Source: Lachnoclostridium sp. (GTDB lineage Bacteria; Bacteroidota; Bacteroidia; Bacteroidales; Muribaculaceae). Taken from it: 52,620 bases of DNA. Shown here piece by piece: positions 17,101 to 23,963 of this stretch (position 1 is the first letter of the stretch; each line of letters begins with the position of its first letter). Below the pieces are notes generated by a model. It was given only the letters and a program-made list of their open reading frames with translations, was not told the origin of the DNA and searched no databases. Location: NCBI GenBank assembly GCA_023667185.1, contig JAMPAP010000001.1, positions 665,333-717,952 on the forward strand, written 5' to 3'. A program made the translations under genes and the position numbers.

Positions 17101-17715
17101 TCGGGCGCGGAAAGCGTTGACGGCATCCATATCCATCAGAGGCTTCATCTCATCATAATCGATCACGCTTATAGTGTCCATCTCTGATGAAGTACGCCAC
17201 CCGTCAAAAAAGTGGATCACCGGCACACGCCCTTTTACCGAAGCAATATGAGCCACCACTGCAAGATCCATGGTCTCCTGCACCGATGATGATGCAAGAA
17301 GAGCCACGCCGGTGGCGCGGCAAGCCATTACGTCCTGGTGGTCGCCGAAAATAGAAAGCGCATGAGACGCCACTGTGCGGCATCCGGCATGGATGACACC
17401 CGGCAGCAGTTCGCCTGCGATTTTGAAAAGGTTGGGAATCATAAGCATCAACCCCTGCGATGCTGTAAATGTAGTACCGAGAGCTCCGGCGGCAAGAGCG
17501 CCATGAAGAGCCCCGGCGGCTCCGAGCTCACTCTCCAGCTCCCTCACCTGAAGCGGCTGGCCGAAGATGTTGACACGGCCGCCGAGCCCCCATTTCATAG
17601 CGGTGTCGCCCATGGAGGCAATGGGTGTAATCGGGTAGATAGTGGCTACTTCGCTGAGCGCAAATGCAACGTGAGCAGCAGCTGTGCAACCGTCGAGTAT
17701 CTGTTTCTGAGCCAT
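14191..17715 (-). CDS. nifJ: Pyruvate:ferredoxin (flavodoxin) oxidoreductase, single-chain
   Basis: The 1174-aa product has the full PFOR layout: N-terminal pyrimidine-binding domain with YPITP, the region RTVASHALSIFGDHQD, a gamma domain, an inserted di-cluster ferredoxin domain (CIECTRCSFVCP and CLGCGNCAMICP) and a C-terminal TPP domain (ACAGCGETP, GDGWAYDIGFAGLDHAL, NTGGQTSKATP). It converts pyruvate and CoA to acetyl-CoA and CO2 and reduces ferredoxin in the cytoplasm. Residues known to bind pyruvate (Thr in YPITP, Arg in the CRTVASH region) look retained, so pyruvate is the likely substrate. It is the last gene of a - strand run with frc, oxc and a permease, which is unusual. A hairpin in the 60-base gap to the permease gene may uncouple its expression. 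Confidence 0.96.
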   Translation of the reverse strand: MAQKQILDGCTAAAHVAFALSEVATIYPITPIASMGDTAMKWGLGGRVNIFGQPLQVRELESELGAAGALHGALAAGALGTTFTASQGLMLMIPNLFKIAGELLPGVIHAGCRTVASHALSIFGDHQDVMACRATGVALLASSSVQETMDLAVVAHIASVKGRVPVIHFFDGWRTSSEMDTISVIDYDEMKPLMDMDAVNAFRARALNPEHPTLRGSCQQGDVFFQNREASNIYYDAFPAIVQEAMDKVAAITGRQYHLADWHGADDAEEAIIIMASGAAVVSEAVDYLNARGRKTGVLNVHLYRPFPAEQILAALPSTVKRIAVLDRTKEPGAAHEPLCLDIMAAVQESGRQIKVIGGRYGLSSKQFTPSMAAAVFDELQAENPRSVFTVGINDDVTHLSLDCSTHIVTPEAAGSLQAIFYGIGADGTVGATKQAATIIGNSSDLYAQAYFSYSAKKSGGYTVSELRINREPVTSAYSIENADYIGCHHAPYVDRFDMLARAKDGAKMVINAPWTADDIASHLPANVRRDIARKKIKLYTIDANAIAQRHGLGSRINMPMEIVFLKLTEPIPFDQAYDALRNQIRLTYIHEGEDVVQANYDAIADACSAIVEIKYPADWADATDDPVAAATEPEFVSKILRPCLRRQGDSIPVSAFTADGTMPMGTTAYEHRRIATHIPVWDSSKCIECTRCSFVCPHAAIRPFVLDAAEKANVPDGFVTKKVFNIPQLKGMDFRIQVYGDDCLGCGNCAMICPGKALTMTPVEGIRQQQAQLAQWAGENISSKSGLVDCGTVVGSQLRTPGLQFSGACAGCGETPVVKLLTQLLGPSLMIANATGCSSVWGADYPSNPYCTVTPDGRGPAWGNSLFEDNAEYGLGMLDAVNQRRELLRKVAQEYVSSPDSIEYLHAPIQAWLSAFDDTEMSRQTADMLLKELTPFKGRDPRLDVLIDGGDMLACRTVWAVGGDGWAYDIGFAGLDHALASGQRIRILVLDTECYSNTGGQTSKATPRSAIAKYNPAGKPTPKKELAAMMMTHPDVYVASIAIGADYQQAVNAILEADRNDGPSIVIAYCPCINHNIVKGMSHATIEENRAVRSGYWPLFRRNPADGGSLTIDYRPGQSPDDPDIYSFTQGENRYRYLSTAYPLRADTLRPLLATDCNKFNSLIDYLKLYGAI

Positions 17716-17732
17716 TTTAGTGTAGTTTAAGA

Positions 17733-17754
17733 CCCGCCCCGAAGCCGGGGCGGG
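17733..17754 (-). terminator. Hairpin between permease and nifJ
   Basis: CCCGCCCCG (17733-17741) and CGGGGCGGG (17746-17754) form a perfect 9-bp GC stem with a 4-base loop. The T-tract on the - strand is poor (TCTTAAA). No TAnnTTTG box lies between it and nifJ, so it is more likely a partial terminator or an mRNA-stabilising or processing hairpin. Confidence 0.7.
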
Positions 17755-17775
17755 AGAAAGTAATTATGTCAGTGA

Positions 17776-18744
17776 TCAGAATGCTTTCAGAGCCAGGTCA
17801 GTAAGCCATATCCACAGAGGACAGACTCCGATAAACAAGATTACTGAAAGCGCCAGCGACGAGGTACCGGTGGCGACATAAGTGTCGTATTCGTCGGCGA
17901 TGATGATGCCGGAGAATGCCGGTGGAAGTGCACATGATACGACGAGCATCTTGAGGTTGTCAGGATCCATGTGGAAGATAAGTCCGGCAACGAGAGCGAG
18001 TGCAGGCATAAGACCGAGTTTCAGGATCGAGCCAAGCACGGCCTGCCAGTTGATGTCAACCTTGATAGCCGAGAGGGTGATACCGGCAGAGAATACAGCC
18101 ATTGAAGCGTTAGCCTTGGCCATAAGGTCAAATGAAGGGCTAAGCCATGCCGGCCACTTCAGTCCGCAGAGCACCAGGATAACGGCAAGAATAGGCGCCC
18201 ATGCCACAGGCTGCTCAAGAGCGTTGATCACAGGTTTCCAGGCGCTTTCTTTCTTCTTACCGGCCATTTTGGTTTTGTCGATAGAAGCATTCAGCAGCGA
18301 AAGTCCTACAGGAATACCGATGGCGTTGACCACGATACCGATGATGGCTACCACGAGGGCTACTCGGGGAGTGGTGCCGAAGATAGGCTCGAGAACCGCA
18401 AATCCGAGGAAGCCGATTGTAGGTGAACCGTTGATAAGGGCGGCCACAGCACCATCAGCACCGGTGTTACCCTTGAAGCATTTCGCAAAAATAAAGTAAA
18501 CGAGCATGAAGCATCCCATGATCACCACGGTGGAAATGATGGTCAGCTTGAGGTCAGCAGCAAGCATCTCACGGCTTGACTGTACGATAGATACAAACAA
18601 CGCTGCAGGAAGTGCATAGTCAAGCACTACCTTGTTGAACTTTTTGGCGTCATCCCCTGAAAACACGCCTTTTTTACCTGAAATATAACCGGCAAGCATG
18701 ATCACCACGATAGGGACGATGGCGTATAGAATTATATGTTCCAT
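17776..18744 (-). CDS. AEC-family permease, probable oxalate transporter
   Basis: The 322-aa product is a polytopic membrane protein with about ten hydrophobic helices in two halves joined by a short basic loop (DKTKMAGKKKES), as in the auxin efflux carrier (AEC) family. Conserved features include NKVVLDYALPAALF, INGSPTIGFLGFAVL and SCALPPAFSGIIIADEY. It sits between oxc and nifJ. The order frc-oxc-AEC is the same as yfdW-yfdU-yfdV in Escherichia coli, where yfdV is the AEC member. Transport of oxalate (in exchange for formate) is therefore a good inference, but the substrate cannot be read from sequence; AEC proteins also carry malate or malonate. Confidence 0.88.
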   Translation of the reverse strand: MEHIILYAIVPIVVIMLAGYISGKKGVFSGDDAKKFNKVVLDYALPAALFVSIVQSSREMLAADLKLTIISTVVIMGCFMLVYFIFAKCFKGNTGADGAVAALINGSPTIGFLGFAVLEPIFGTTPRVALVVAIIGIVVNAIGIPVGLSLLNASIDKTKMAGKKKESAWKPVINALEQPVAWAPILAVILVLCGLKWPAWLSPSFDLMAKANASMAVFSAGITLSAIKVDINWQAVLGSILKLGLMPALALVAGLIFHMDPDNLKMLVVSCALPPAFSGIIIADEYDTYVATGTSSLALSVILFIGVCPLWIWLTDLALKAF

Positions 18745-18784
18745 AAATAAGTGGGGTTAGTTGAAGGAAACATGATTTTAGGGT

Positions 18785-18810
18785 AGGGTCAGCCGCTAAG
18801 GGCTGACCCT
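18785..18810 (-). terminator. Hairpin between oxc and the permease gene
   Basis: AGGGTCAGCC (18785-18794) and GGCTGACCCT (18801-18810) form a perfect 10-bp stem with a 6-base loop, 21 bases after the oxc stop. The - strand T-tract is weak (ACCCTAAAAT). Confidence 0.7.
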
Positions 18811-18831
18811 GAAGTATAGAGTATTGTCAAC

Positions 18832-20586
18832 TTATACGGTGTAGTCAATCAGAGGCGCGGGATTGAGGTATCCGATATGGCCTGATTCCTTACCTGAGTC
18901 GGCAGCGAGCTGGACGTTGATTACAGCAGGAACCTTCGCAGCGATAGCTTCCTTGAGCGCAGCGGCCAAGTCAGCAGGGGTGGTTACATAGTAGCCTTTA
19001 CCACCGAATGCCTCGCAGATCTTTTCGTAGCGGGCATCGATGTCAAGGGTTGTAGGAGAAGGAGCGCCCTTGCCTGAAGGATCCACGCCGATACCATTAT
19101 AGATACCGCCATTATTGAAGATCACCACGATGCAAGGAAGCTTGTAGCGGCACATTGTGGCCACTTCCATTCCTGAGAATCCGAATGCCGAGTCACCTTC
19201 GACGGCTACGACGCTCTTTCCGGTAGCGACGGCTGCACCGATTGTCGAACCGATGCCCATACCCATGATTGACCATGATGCACAGTCAACACGGTGGCGC
19301 GGGAGCGACATATCTACAGTGTCACGGGTATCGTCAAGAGTATTTGCACCCTCATTGATGAGGATAACGTCAGGATTAGCCTCGAGGATGGGCTTGATTA
19401 CTCCGAGAGCTGTCCAGTGGGTCATGGGTGAAGCTGTGGCTGCGGCCTGCAGACGGGCTGCAAACTTCTCGTTCTTGACCTTTGTCTCAGCCTGGAGTGA
19501 CTGAAGCCATGCAGGATCAGCCTTCACGCCGGTCTTGGCAAGGCCTGCAAGAATAGCATCGAGTGAAAGGCCTAAGTCACCCACTACAGGAGCGGCTATA
19601 GGCACGTTTCTATCCATCTCGCGAGGCTCAACGTCGAGCTGCACAAACTTCATGGCGGGATTCCACTTGCCGCGGCCGAAGCTCAGCATCCAGTTGATAC
19701 GTGCTCCGATTACGATAGTGACATCAGCCTTCTCCATGATGGTGCTACGGCACGACAGCGCGCTGTATTCACCATTGTCGGGCATAAGACCTTTGGCCAT
19801 TGACATCGAAAGATACGGAATCTTATAAGTCTCGATAAGGGTCTTGATCTTATCGTCGATCTGGGCGTAAGCTGCACCCTTGCCTAAGAGCACGGCGGGC
19901 TGCTTGGCGTTGGCGATAAGGTTGACGGCGCGGTCGATGGCTTCTTGATTAGGAGCTACTGCCGAATATGGATCTACGGGAGTGTAGAAGAGCTTCTCAG
20001 CATCAGCAGCGTTCATGATTTCAGCAAGTGCCGGGGTAGACATATCGATATATACTCCACCGGGACGGCCGCTGACGGCTGCACGATAAGCGCGGGCCAC
20101 AGCCTGAGGTATATCCTTGGCATGGCTGCAACGGAAGGCGGCCTTAACGTAAGGCTTGGCTGCGTTAAACTGGTCAAGCTGCTCGTAGGTACCCATGTCC
20201 ATATCCACCATGTGAGGATCAGATGCGCCTGAAATCTGTATCATAGGATAGCAGTTGACAGTAGCATTGATAGTGGCGGTCAATCCATTAAGGAAGCCGA
20301 GCGATGATACTGTGAGCAGCACGCCCGGAGTCTTGGTCAGATAGCCGTGAGTAGCGGCTGCCATACCGGCTTGCTGCTCGAAACGGAATCCATAATAGTT
20401 CAATCCTACTTTCTGCATGGCGTAAGCGACCTCGGTGATAGGAATACCTACGAGGCCATAGACGTCAGTCAGACCGATTCGGCGAATTGCTTCAGCCAGA
20501 ATATACATACCGGTCACCTGTTCCGGGAACTTAGGAGCGGCAGGCTGGGCGGCAGTAGGGGCGGTTGCGGTTGCGGTAGTTGTCAT
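18832..20586 (-). CDS. oxc: Oxalyl-CoA decarboxylase
   Basis: The 584-aa product is a thiamine-diphosphate enzyme that decarboxylates oxalyl-CoA to formyl-CoA and CO2 in the cytoplasm. The catalytic Glu is in FRFEQQAG (Glu70). The C-terminal TPP/Mg motif GDSAFGFSGMEVATMCRYKLP with NNGGIYNGIGVD closely follows the characterised Oxalobacter enzyme, which separates it from acetolactate synthases. The first ~18 residues are a Thr/Ala/Pro-rich extension before the conserved core. It lies downstream of frc with a 136-base gap that holds a hairpin and no recognisable promoter. Confidence 0.96.
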   Translation of the reverse strand: MTTTATATAPTAAQPAAPKFPEQVTGMYILAEAIRRIGLTDVYGLVGIPITEVAYAMQKVGLNYYGFRFEQQAGMAAATHGYLTKTPGVLLTVSSLGFLNGLTATINATVNCYPMIQISGASDPHMVDMDMGTYEQLDQFNAAKPYVKAAFRCSHAKDIPQAVARAYRAAVSGRPGGVYIDMSTPALAEIMNAADAEKLFYTPVDPYSAVAPNQEAIDRAVNLIANAKQPAVLLGKGAAYAQIDDKIKTLIETYKIPYLSMSMAKGLMPDNGEYSALSCRSTIMEKADVTIVIGARINWMLSFGRGKWNPAMKFVQLDVEPREMDRNVPIAAPVVGDLGLSLDAILAGLAKTGVKADPAWLQSLQAETKVKNEKFAARLQAAATASPMTHWTALGVIKPILEANPDVILINEGANTLDDTRDTVDMSLPRHRVDCASWSIMGMGIGSTIGAAVATGKSVVAVEGDSAFGFSGMEVATMCRYKLPCIVVIFNNGGIYNGIGVDPSGKGAPSPTTLDIDARYEKICEAFGGKGYYVTTPADLAAALKEAIAAKVPAVINVQLAADSGKESGHIGYLNPAPLIDYTV

Positions 20587-20637
20587 AATAGTAAGAATGA
20601 GTTAGTTTTAACGTTGAATTTTTTTACCTTTTAAACA

Positions 20638-20673
20638 AGCGGCTTGCAGGAGATTTTCAGCCTGCAAGCCGCT
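20638..20673 (-). terminator. Hairpin between frc and oxc
   Basis: AGCGGCTTGCAGG (20638-20650) and CCTGCAAGCCGCT (20661-20673), a perfect 13-bp stem with a 10-base loop, 50 bases after the frc stop. On the - strand it is followed by TGTTTAAAAGG, not a clean T-run. It could be a partial terminator or an mRNA stability element. Confidence 0.72.
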
Positions 20674-20722
20674 GAAATGTTAGAGAGTGTGTCAGATATA
20701 GTATTTAATCAGATGCTATAGC

Positions 20723-22045
20723 TTAATGTGCGGGAGCAGGTTCGGGCTTGGGAAGCGGAGCGGTTGTACCGTTAGCCTTGAGGGCTGCCTGCTGCTCGGC
20801 AGTGTAGCCAAGAGAAGTAAGAATCTCTTCAGTGTTGCCGCCAAGGGTAGGACATGGGCCGTAAGTAGGCTGATAGTTAGAGAGGGTGAACGGAACACCT
20901 ACGGTAACGAATTCGCCGATATTGCCACCCTGATTGATCTTGACAAGTGTATTGCCATCGTAGAGTGACTCATCGCTCATCATTTCCTTGGTAGAAAGTA
21001 CAGGACCTACAGGTACACCGGCCTTGCTAAGAATATCAGTAACCTCATATTTGGTCTTGTCAGCACACCATGCGCCGATACGTGCGATTACCTGAGCTTT
21101 ATGTTTGTCACGAGCGTCGGCTGTGTTGAAGTCGGGGTTGGTAAGCCAATCCTGGAAACCGAAAGCGCTGCAAGCAAGCTCGAAGTCCTTAGCACCACGC
21201 TGGAGGATCACATATACATAGTTGTTGGCATCAATCTCTGAATCCAGGCCGCCGGCGGGTTTACATTTGTAAGTCCATCCGAGCACGCCGCTACCTTCAG
21301 TGTTACCTGAACGAGGCACACAGTCGCCGAATTTACCGTCAGGATACTGCGGGAACTGGGTAAGATAACCGATACGGTCGAGGGTAAGCTGGTCACGGGT
21401 CTTGATACGGCAGAGGTTAAGACATGCGTTGTGCATTGACTGATATACGTATACACCTTCGCCGGTCTTTTCACGCTGCATAAGCGCTGCAAGAATACCT
21501 ATGGTAAGATGCATACCGGTGTTAGAGTCACCAAGGGCAGCACCACTCTGGGTAGGAATGTTGTAGTCGCCTTCGTACCATCCGGTAGTTGAAGCGGCAG
21601 CTGCAGTTACCTGAGCGATAGGCTCGTAAGCCTTAAGATCTTTATACTTTGATGATTCAGGGAAGCCCTTGATTGTACCGTAGATACAACGCGGGTTGAG
21701 TGCGTGAACTGCCTCCCAGCTGAAGCCTAACTTGTCCATGGCACCCGGGTGGAGGTTTTCGATGAAAATATCACACCCCTTTATAAGCTTGGTAAGGATC
21801 TCCTTACCTTCGGGAGTTTTGGCATTAAGAGCAAGTGATTTTTTATCAGAGTTAAGCTGAAGGAAGTAGTAACTTGGTTCGTTGGGGTCAAACTGAAGTT
21901 CCTTACGTGTGGCATCACCTACACCGGGACGTTCGATTTTAATAACTTCGGCGCCGAGCCATGCAAGCATCTGTGTACATGACGGACCGGACTGTACTTG
22001 GGTAAAGTCGACAACTTTAATACCTTGTAATGGAGCAGTGTTCAT
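20723..22045 (-). CDS. frc: Formyl-CoA:oxalate CoA-transferase
   Basis: The 440-aa product is a class III CoA-transferase that moves CoA from formyl-CoA to oxalate, giving formate and oxalyl-CoA for oxc. The N-terminus (LQGIKVVDFTQVQSGPSCTQ, LAWLGAEVIKIERP) and the catalytic Asp173 in SGAALGDSNTGMH match the family, where the equivalent Oxalobacter residue is Asp169. The C-terminus has a Pro/Ala tail (LPKPEPAPAH). It is the first gene of the oxalate operon. No TAnnTTTG box lies in front; the upstream gap to rnpB carries an inverted repeat that may be the operator. Confidence 0.95.
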   Translation of the reverse strand: MNTAPLQGIKVVDFTQVQSGPSCTQMLAWLGAEVIKIERPGVGDATRKELQFDPNEPSYYFLQLNSDKKSLALNAKTPEGKEILTKLIKGCDIFIENLHPGAMDKLGFSWEAVHALNPRCIYGTIKGFPESSKYKDLKAYEPIAQVTAAAASTTGWYEGDYNIPTQSGAALGDSNTGMHLTIGILAALMQREKTGEGVYVYQSMHNACLNLCRIKTRDQLTLDRIGYLTQFPQYPDGKFGDCVPRSGNTEGSGVLGWTYKCKPAGGLDSEIDANNYVYVILQRGAKDFELACSAFGFQDWLTNPDFNTADARDKHKAQVIARIGAWCADKTKYEVTDILSKAGVPVGPVLSTKEMMSDESLYDGNTLVKINQGGNIGEFVTVGVPFTLSNYQPTYGPCPTLGGNTEEILTSLGYTAEQQAALKANGTTAPLPKPEPAPAH

Positions 22046-22099
22046 AAGTCAGGTAATTTTAGTAGTTTTATAAAATATTATATTCCAATCACTATATCT

Positions 22100-22124
22100 T
22101 AGGACATATTTTCTTATTGTCCTA
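22100..22124. promoter_or_regulatory. Inverted repeat upstream of frc
   Basis: TAGGACA (22100-22106), 11 bp, TGTCCTA (22118-22124): a perfect 7-bp dyad with centres 18 bp apart, 55 bp upstream of the frc ATG and 43 bp before the rnpB -33 box. It looks like an operator for a dimeric regulator and is the best candidate for oxalate-linked control. Confidence 0.5.
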
Positions 22125-22166
22125 TATCCGAATAACACCTAAGTGCGGAAAATGTTTAAAAGAATT

Positions 22167-22197
22167 TTTGCCACGGGGAAAAATTGCGCTAACTTTG
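22167..22197 (+). promoter_or_regulatory. Consensus promoter of rnpB
   Basis: TTTG (22167-22170), 19-bp spacer, TAACTTTG (22190-22197): exact Bacteroidetes housekeeping spacing, ending about 8-15 bases before the RNA. Confidence 0.9.
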
Positions 22198-22204
22198 CAC
22201 CATA

Positions 22205-22598
22205 AAACCACACGGGTGGCAGCCGGACGGTCATGTCGCTCGCCGACGAATGAGCGGCGAGAGGAAAGTCCGGGCAACACAGAGCGCCATATTTTCTAAC
22301 GGGAAGCTGTCGGCGACGGCAGAGTAGCGTGACAGAAAACTACCGCCTCCCTCGCGGAGGTAAGGGTGAAAAGGTGAGGTAAGAGCTCACCGGATGCCAT
22401 AGCGATATGGCATGCCGTACGCCTTATGGGTTGCAAGGCCAAGTATACCGGCATTTAAGGATGGCTCGTCCGTTGCCGGGGGGTAGGCTGCTTAAGCGGG
22501 CTCAGGTCCGCTCAGATAAATGACACGACCGCCGGCTCGGCTCTTCGTAGCCGATGCCGACGACATAACCCGGCTTATAGTCTGACTGTCGCCCGTTT
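22205..22598 (+). ncRNA. rnpB: RNase P RNA (class A)
   Basis: The catalytic RNA of RNase P, which trims the 5' leaders of pre-tRNAs. The universally conserved core GAGGAAAGTCCGGGC is at about 22259, followed by GTAAGGGTGAAAAGGTGAGG, the GTAAGAGCTCACCGG block, a GGGGGTAGGCTGCTTAAG segment and the closing ATAACCCGGCTTATAGTC. Helix P1 can be paired directly: CGGGTGGCAG (22213-22222) with CTGTCGCCCG (22586-22595), including G-U pairs. A TTTT follows the 3' strand. Ends are approximate by a few bases; the 5' end is set from the promoter. It converges with the response regulator gene, whose stop is 9 bases away. Confidence 0.96.
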
Positions 22599-22606
22599 TC
22601 TATAAT

Positions 22607-23389
22607 TTACAGGTATAAGAATCGGCTTTGAAGATTTTTAAAGTAGATGCGGCCTACCTGGATATCAGCATCCTGGAAGGGGGCAAACATATTCACTTTT
22701 GACTTACCGATGAGCATCACATAGTCAAGATTGACGATGTAAGATTGATGCGTCTGAATCAGCTTGCGCGAGTATGCGAGGATATCGGAAGCTGTGGTGG
22801 TCTTTTTGAGCGACACGATGGTGTTGTCGCGGGTGACGGCTTCCCAGAGCTTGCGCTTGGAGTTGTAGAAGAAATAACCGATATCAGAGATGTGGAGCAC
22901 ACGTATCTCGGATGTAACCTTCGTTAAAGCCACCACGATACGGTCGTCAGGATCGTTGTTGAGGTCAGAGAGTGGATGGAATGTAGATTCATGTTTACCA
23001 GGCGCGGAGGTGTAGCGGTAACGCTGGATGGTCATGTCGAGCTCACGGGTGTCGATAGGCTTGAGAAGATAGTCGTGCTCCCCGCGGGTGAAGGCGCGGC
23101 CTTTGCCTGAAAATTTCTCATAGAATGCCGTATACATCACAATATAGGGCTTCACGTCCTGCTCGTAGAGGCGGTTGATCATATCAAGGCCGTTGCCGTC
23201 AGGAAGGTCAATGTCGATAAACACGAGCTCGGGCTTGATAGTGGATATGAGGTCGAGGCCATCTTCAGCGTTGAGTGCACAGCCGATGACTTCAATATCG
23301 CTATAGGCTTTGAGGAGATCTTTGAGTTTGCTTGATGCGCCCGGATCATCATCTACGATGATCACTTTAGTTTTAGATTCGTTGCTCAT
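22607..23389 (-). CDS. LytTR-family response regulator
   Basis: The 260-aa product has an N-terminal receiver domain (VIIVDDDPGASS, acidic pocket; phospho-acceptor Asp59 in LVFIDIDLPDGNG; conserved Lys in YLLKPID) and a C-terminal LytTR DNA-binding domain (from about 145: VRVLHISDIGYFF-type strand, then IQTHQSYIVNLDYV). It would receive phosphate from a sensor kinase and activate or repress promoters. No histidine kinase gene lies next to it, so it is an orphan here. The ATG at 23389 precedes the receiver domain directly. A -7 box is at 23430-23437. Confidence 0.93.
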   Translation of the reverse strand: MSNESKTKVIIVDDDPGASSKLKDLLKAYSDIEVIGCALNAEDGLDLISTIKPELVFIDIDLPDGNGLDMINRLYEQDVKPYIVMYTAFYEKFSGKGRAFTRGEHDYLLKPIDTRELDMTIQRYRYTSAPGKHESTFHPLSDLNNDPDDRIVVALTKVTSEIRVLHISDIGYFFYNSKRKLWEAVTRDNTIVSLKKTTTASDILAYSRKLIQTHQSYIVNLDYVMLIGKSKVNMFAPFQDADIQVGRIYFKNLQSRFLYL

Positions 23390-23429
23390 GGATTGACGAA
23401 ATATTGTGATAATGATAAAGCATTCACCA

Positions 23430-23437
23430 CAAAGATA
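23430..23437 (-). promoter_or_regulatory. -7 box of the response regulator gene
   Basis: TATCTTTG on the - strand, 40 bases before the ATG. A good TTTG at the correct distance is missing, so activation by another factor is possible. Confidence 0.55.
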
Positions 23438-23497
23438 CAAAAAATCGTCAACAAAAAGTGGCTAAATTTTTATAAGGTGTAATTTAGGTGTTATACG

Positions 23498-23950
23498 TCA
23501 ATTATCATAATCCATCCGTAACAATTCAGCGCCGAGCTCGGGTTCTATTTCCATCATTGGCTCGATTACGAAGGGGCGGAGATGCATCCTCGGATGAGGG
23601 AGGGTGAGAAAATCATTGTCAATCTTACACCGGTCAACGGCTATCAGGTCGATGTCAATGACGCGGTCGATATAGTGGCCTTCGGCATCGCGATGGGGCG
23701 ACGGATCGATACTTTTCTCTATCAGCTGGAGACGGCGCAGCAGCTCTACAGGGTCAAGCTCCGTCGTGAAGGATACACACATATTAAGATAGGTAGCATC
23801 CGAGGAGTATCCCCACGGTGCTGATTCAATAATGGTCGACTGCTTTAGCGGCGAGGGGGTGGCGAGCCTTGCAATCAAGGCCACCGCCTGCGACAGAGCC
23901 GCGTGGCGATGGCCTTTGCAAGACCCTAATCCGACAATGGCTGTAGCCAT
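23498..23950 (-). CDS. folK: 2-amino-4-hydroxy-6-hydroxymethyldihydropteridine pyrophosphokinase
   Basis: The 150-aa product transfers pyrophosphate from ATP to the pterin in folate synthesis. The family features are present: N-terminal VGLGSCKG, the substrate-loop YLNMCVSFTTELDP, the acidic DRVIDIDLIAVD that binds magnesium and ATP, and LPHPRMHLRPFVIEP. It is slightly short but complete. It begins 13 bases after the infB stop and is the last gene of rimP-nusA-infB-folK. Confidence 0.94.
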   Translation of the reverse strand: MATAIVGLGSCKGHRHAALSQAVALIARLATPSPLKQSTIIESAPWGYSSDATYLNMCVSFTTELDPVELLRRLQLIEKSIDPSPHRDAEGHYIDRVIDIDLIAVDRCKIDNDFLTLPHPRMHLRPFVIEPMMEIEPELGAELLRMDYDN

Positions 23951-23963
23951 CAGTCAGGATCGG

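Noticed and set aside
14191-17715. The PFOR homologue as an oxalate oxidoreductase
   Set aside because: It is a single-chain NifJ with the pyruvate-binding motifs apparently preserved; known oxalate oxidoreductase is a three-subunit enzyme. Kept only as an alternative to test.
22117-22299. Open frame of 60 codons over the rnpB 5' region
   Set aside because: It overlaps the promoter and the conserved core of RNase P RNA; not a gene.
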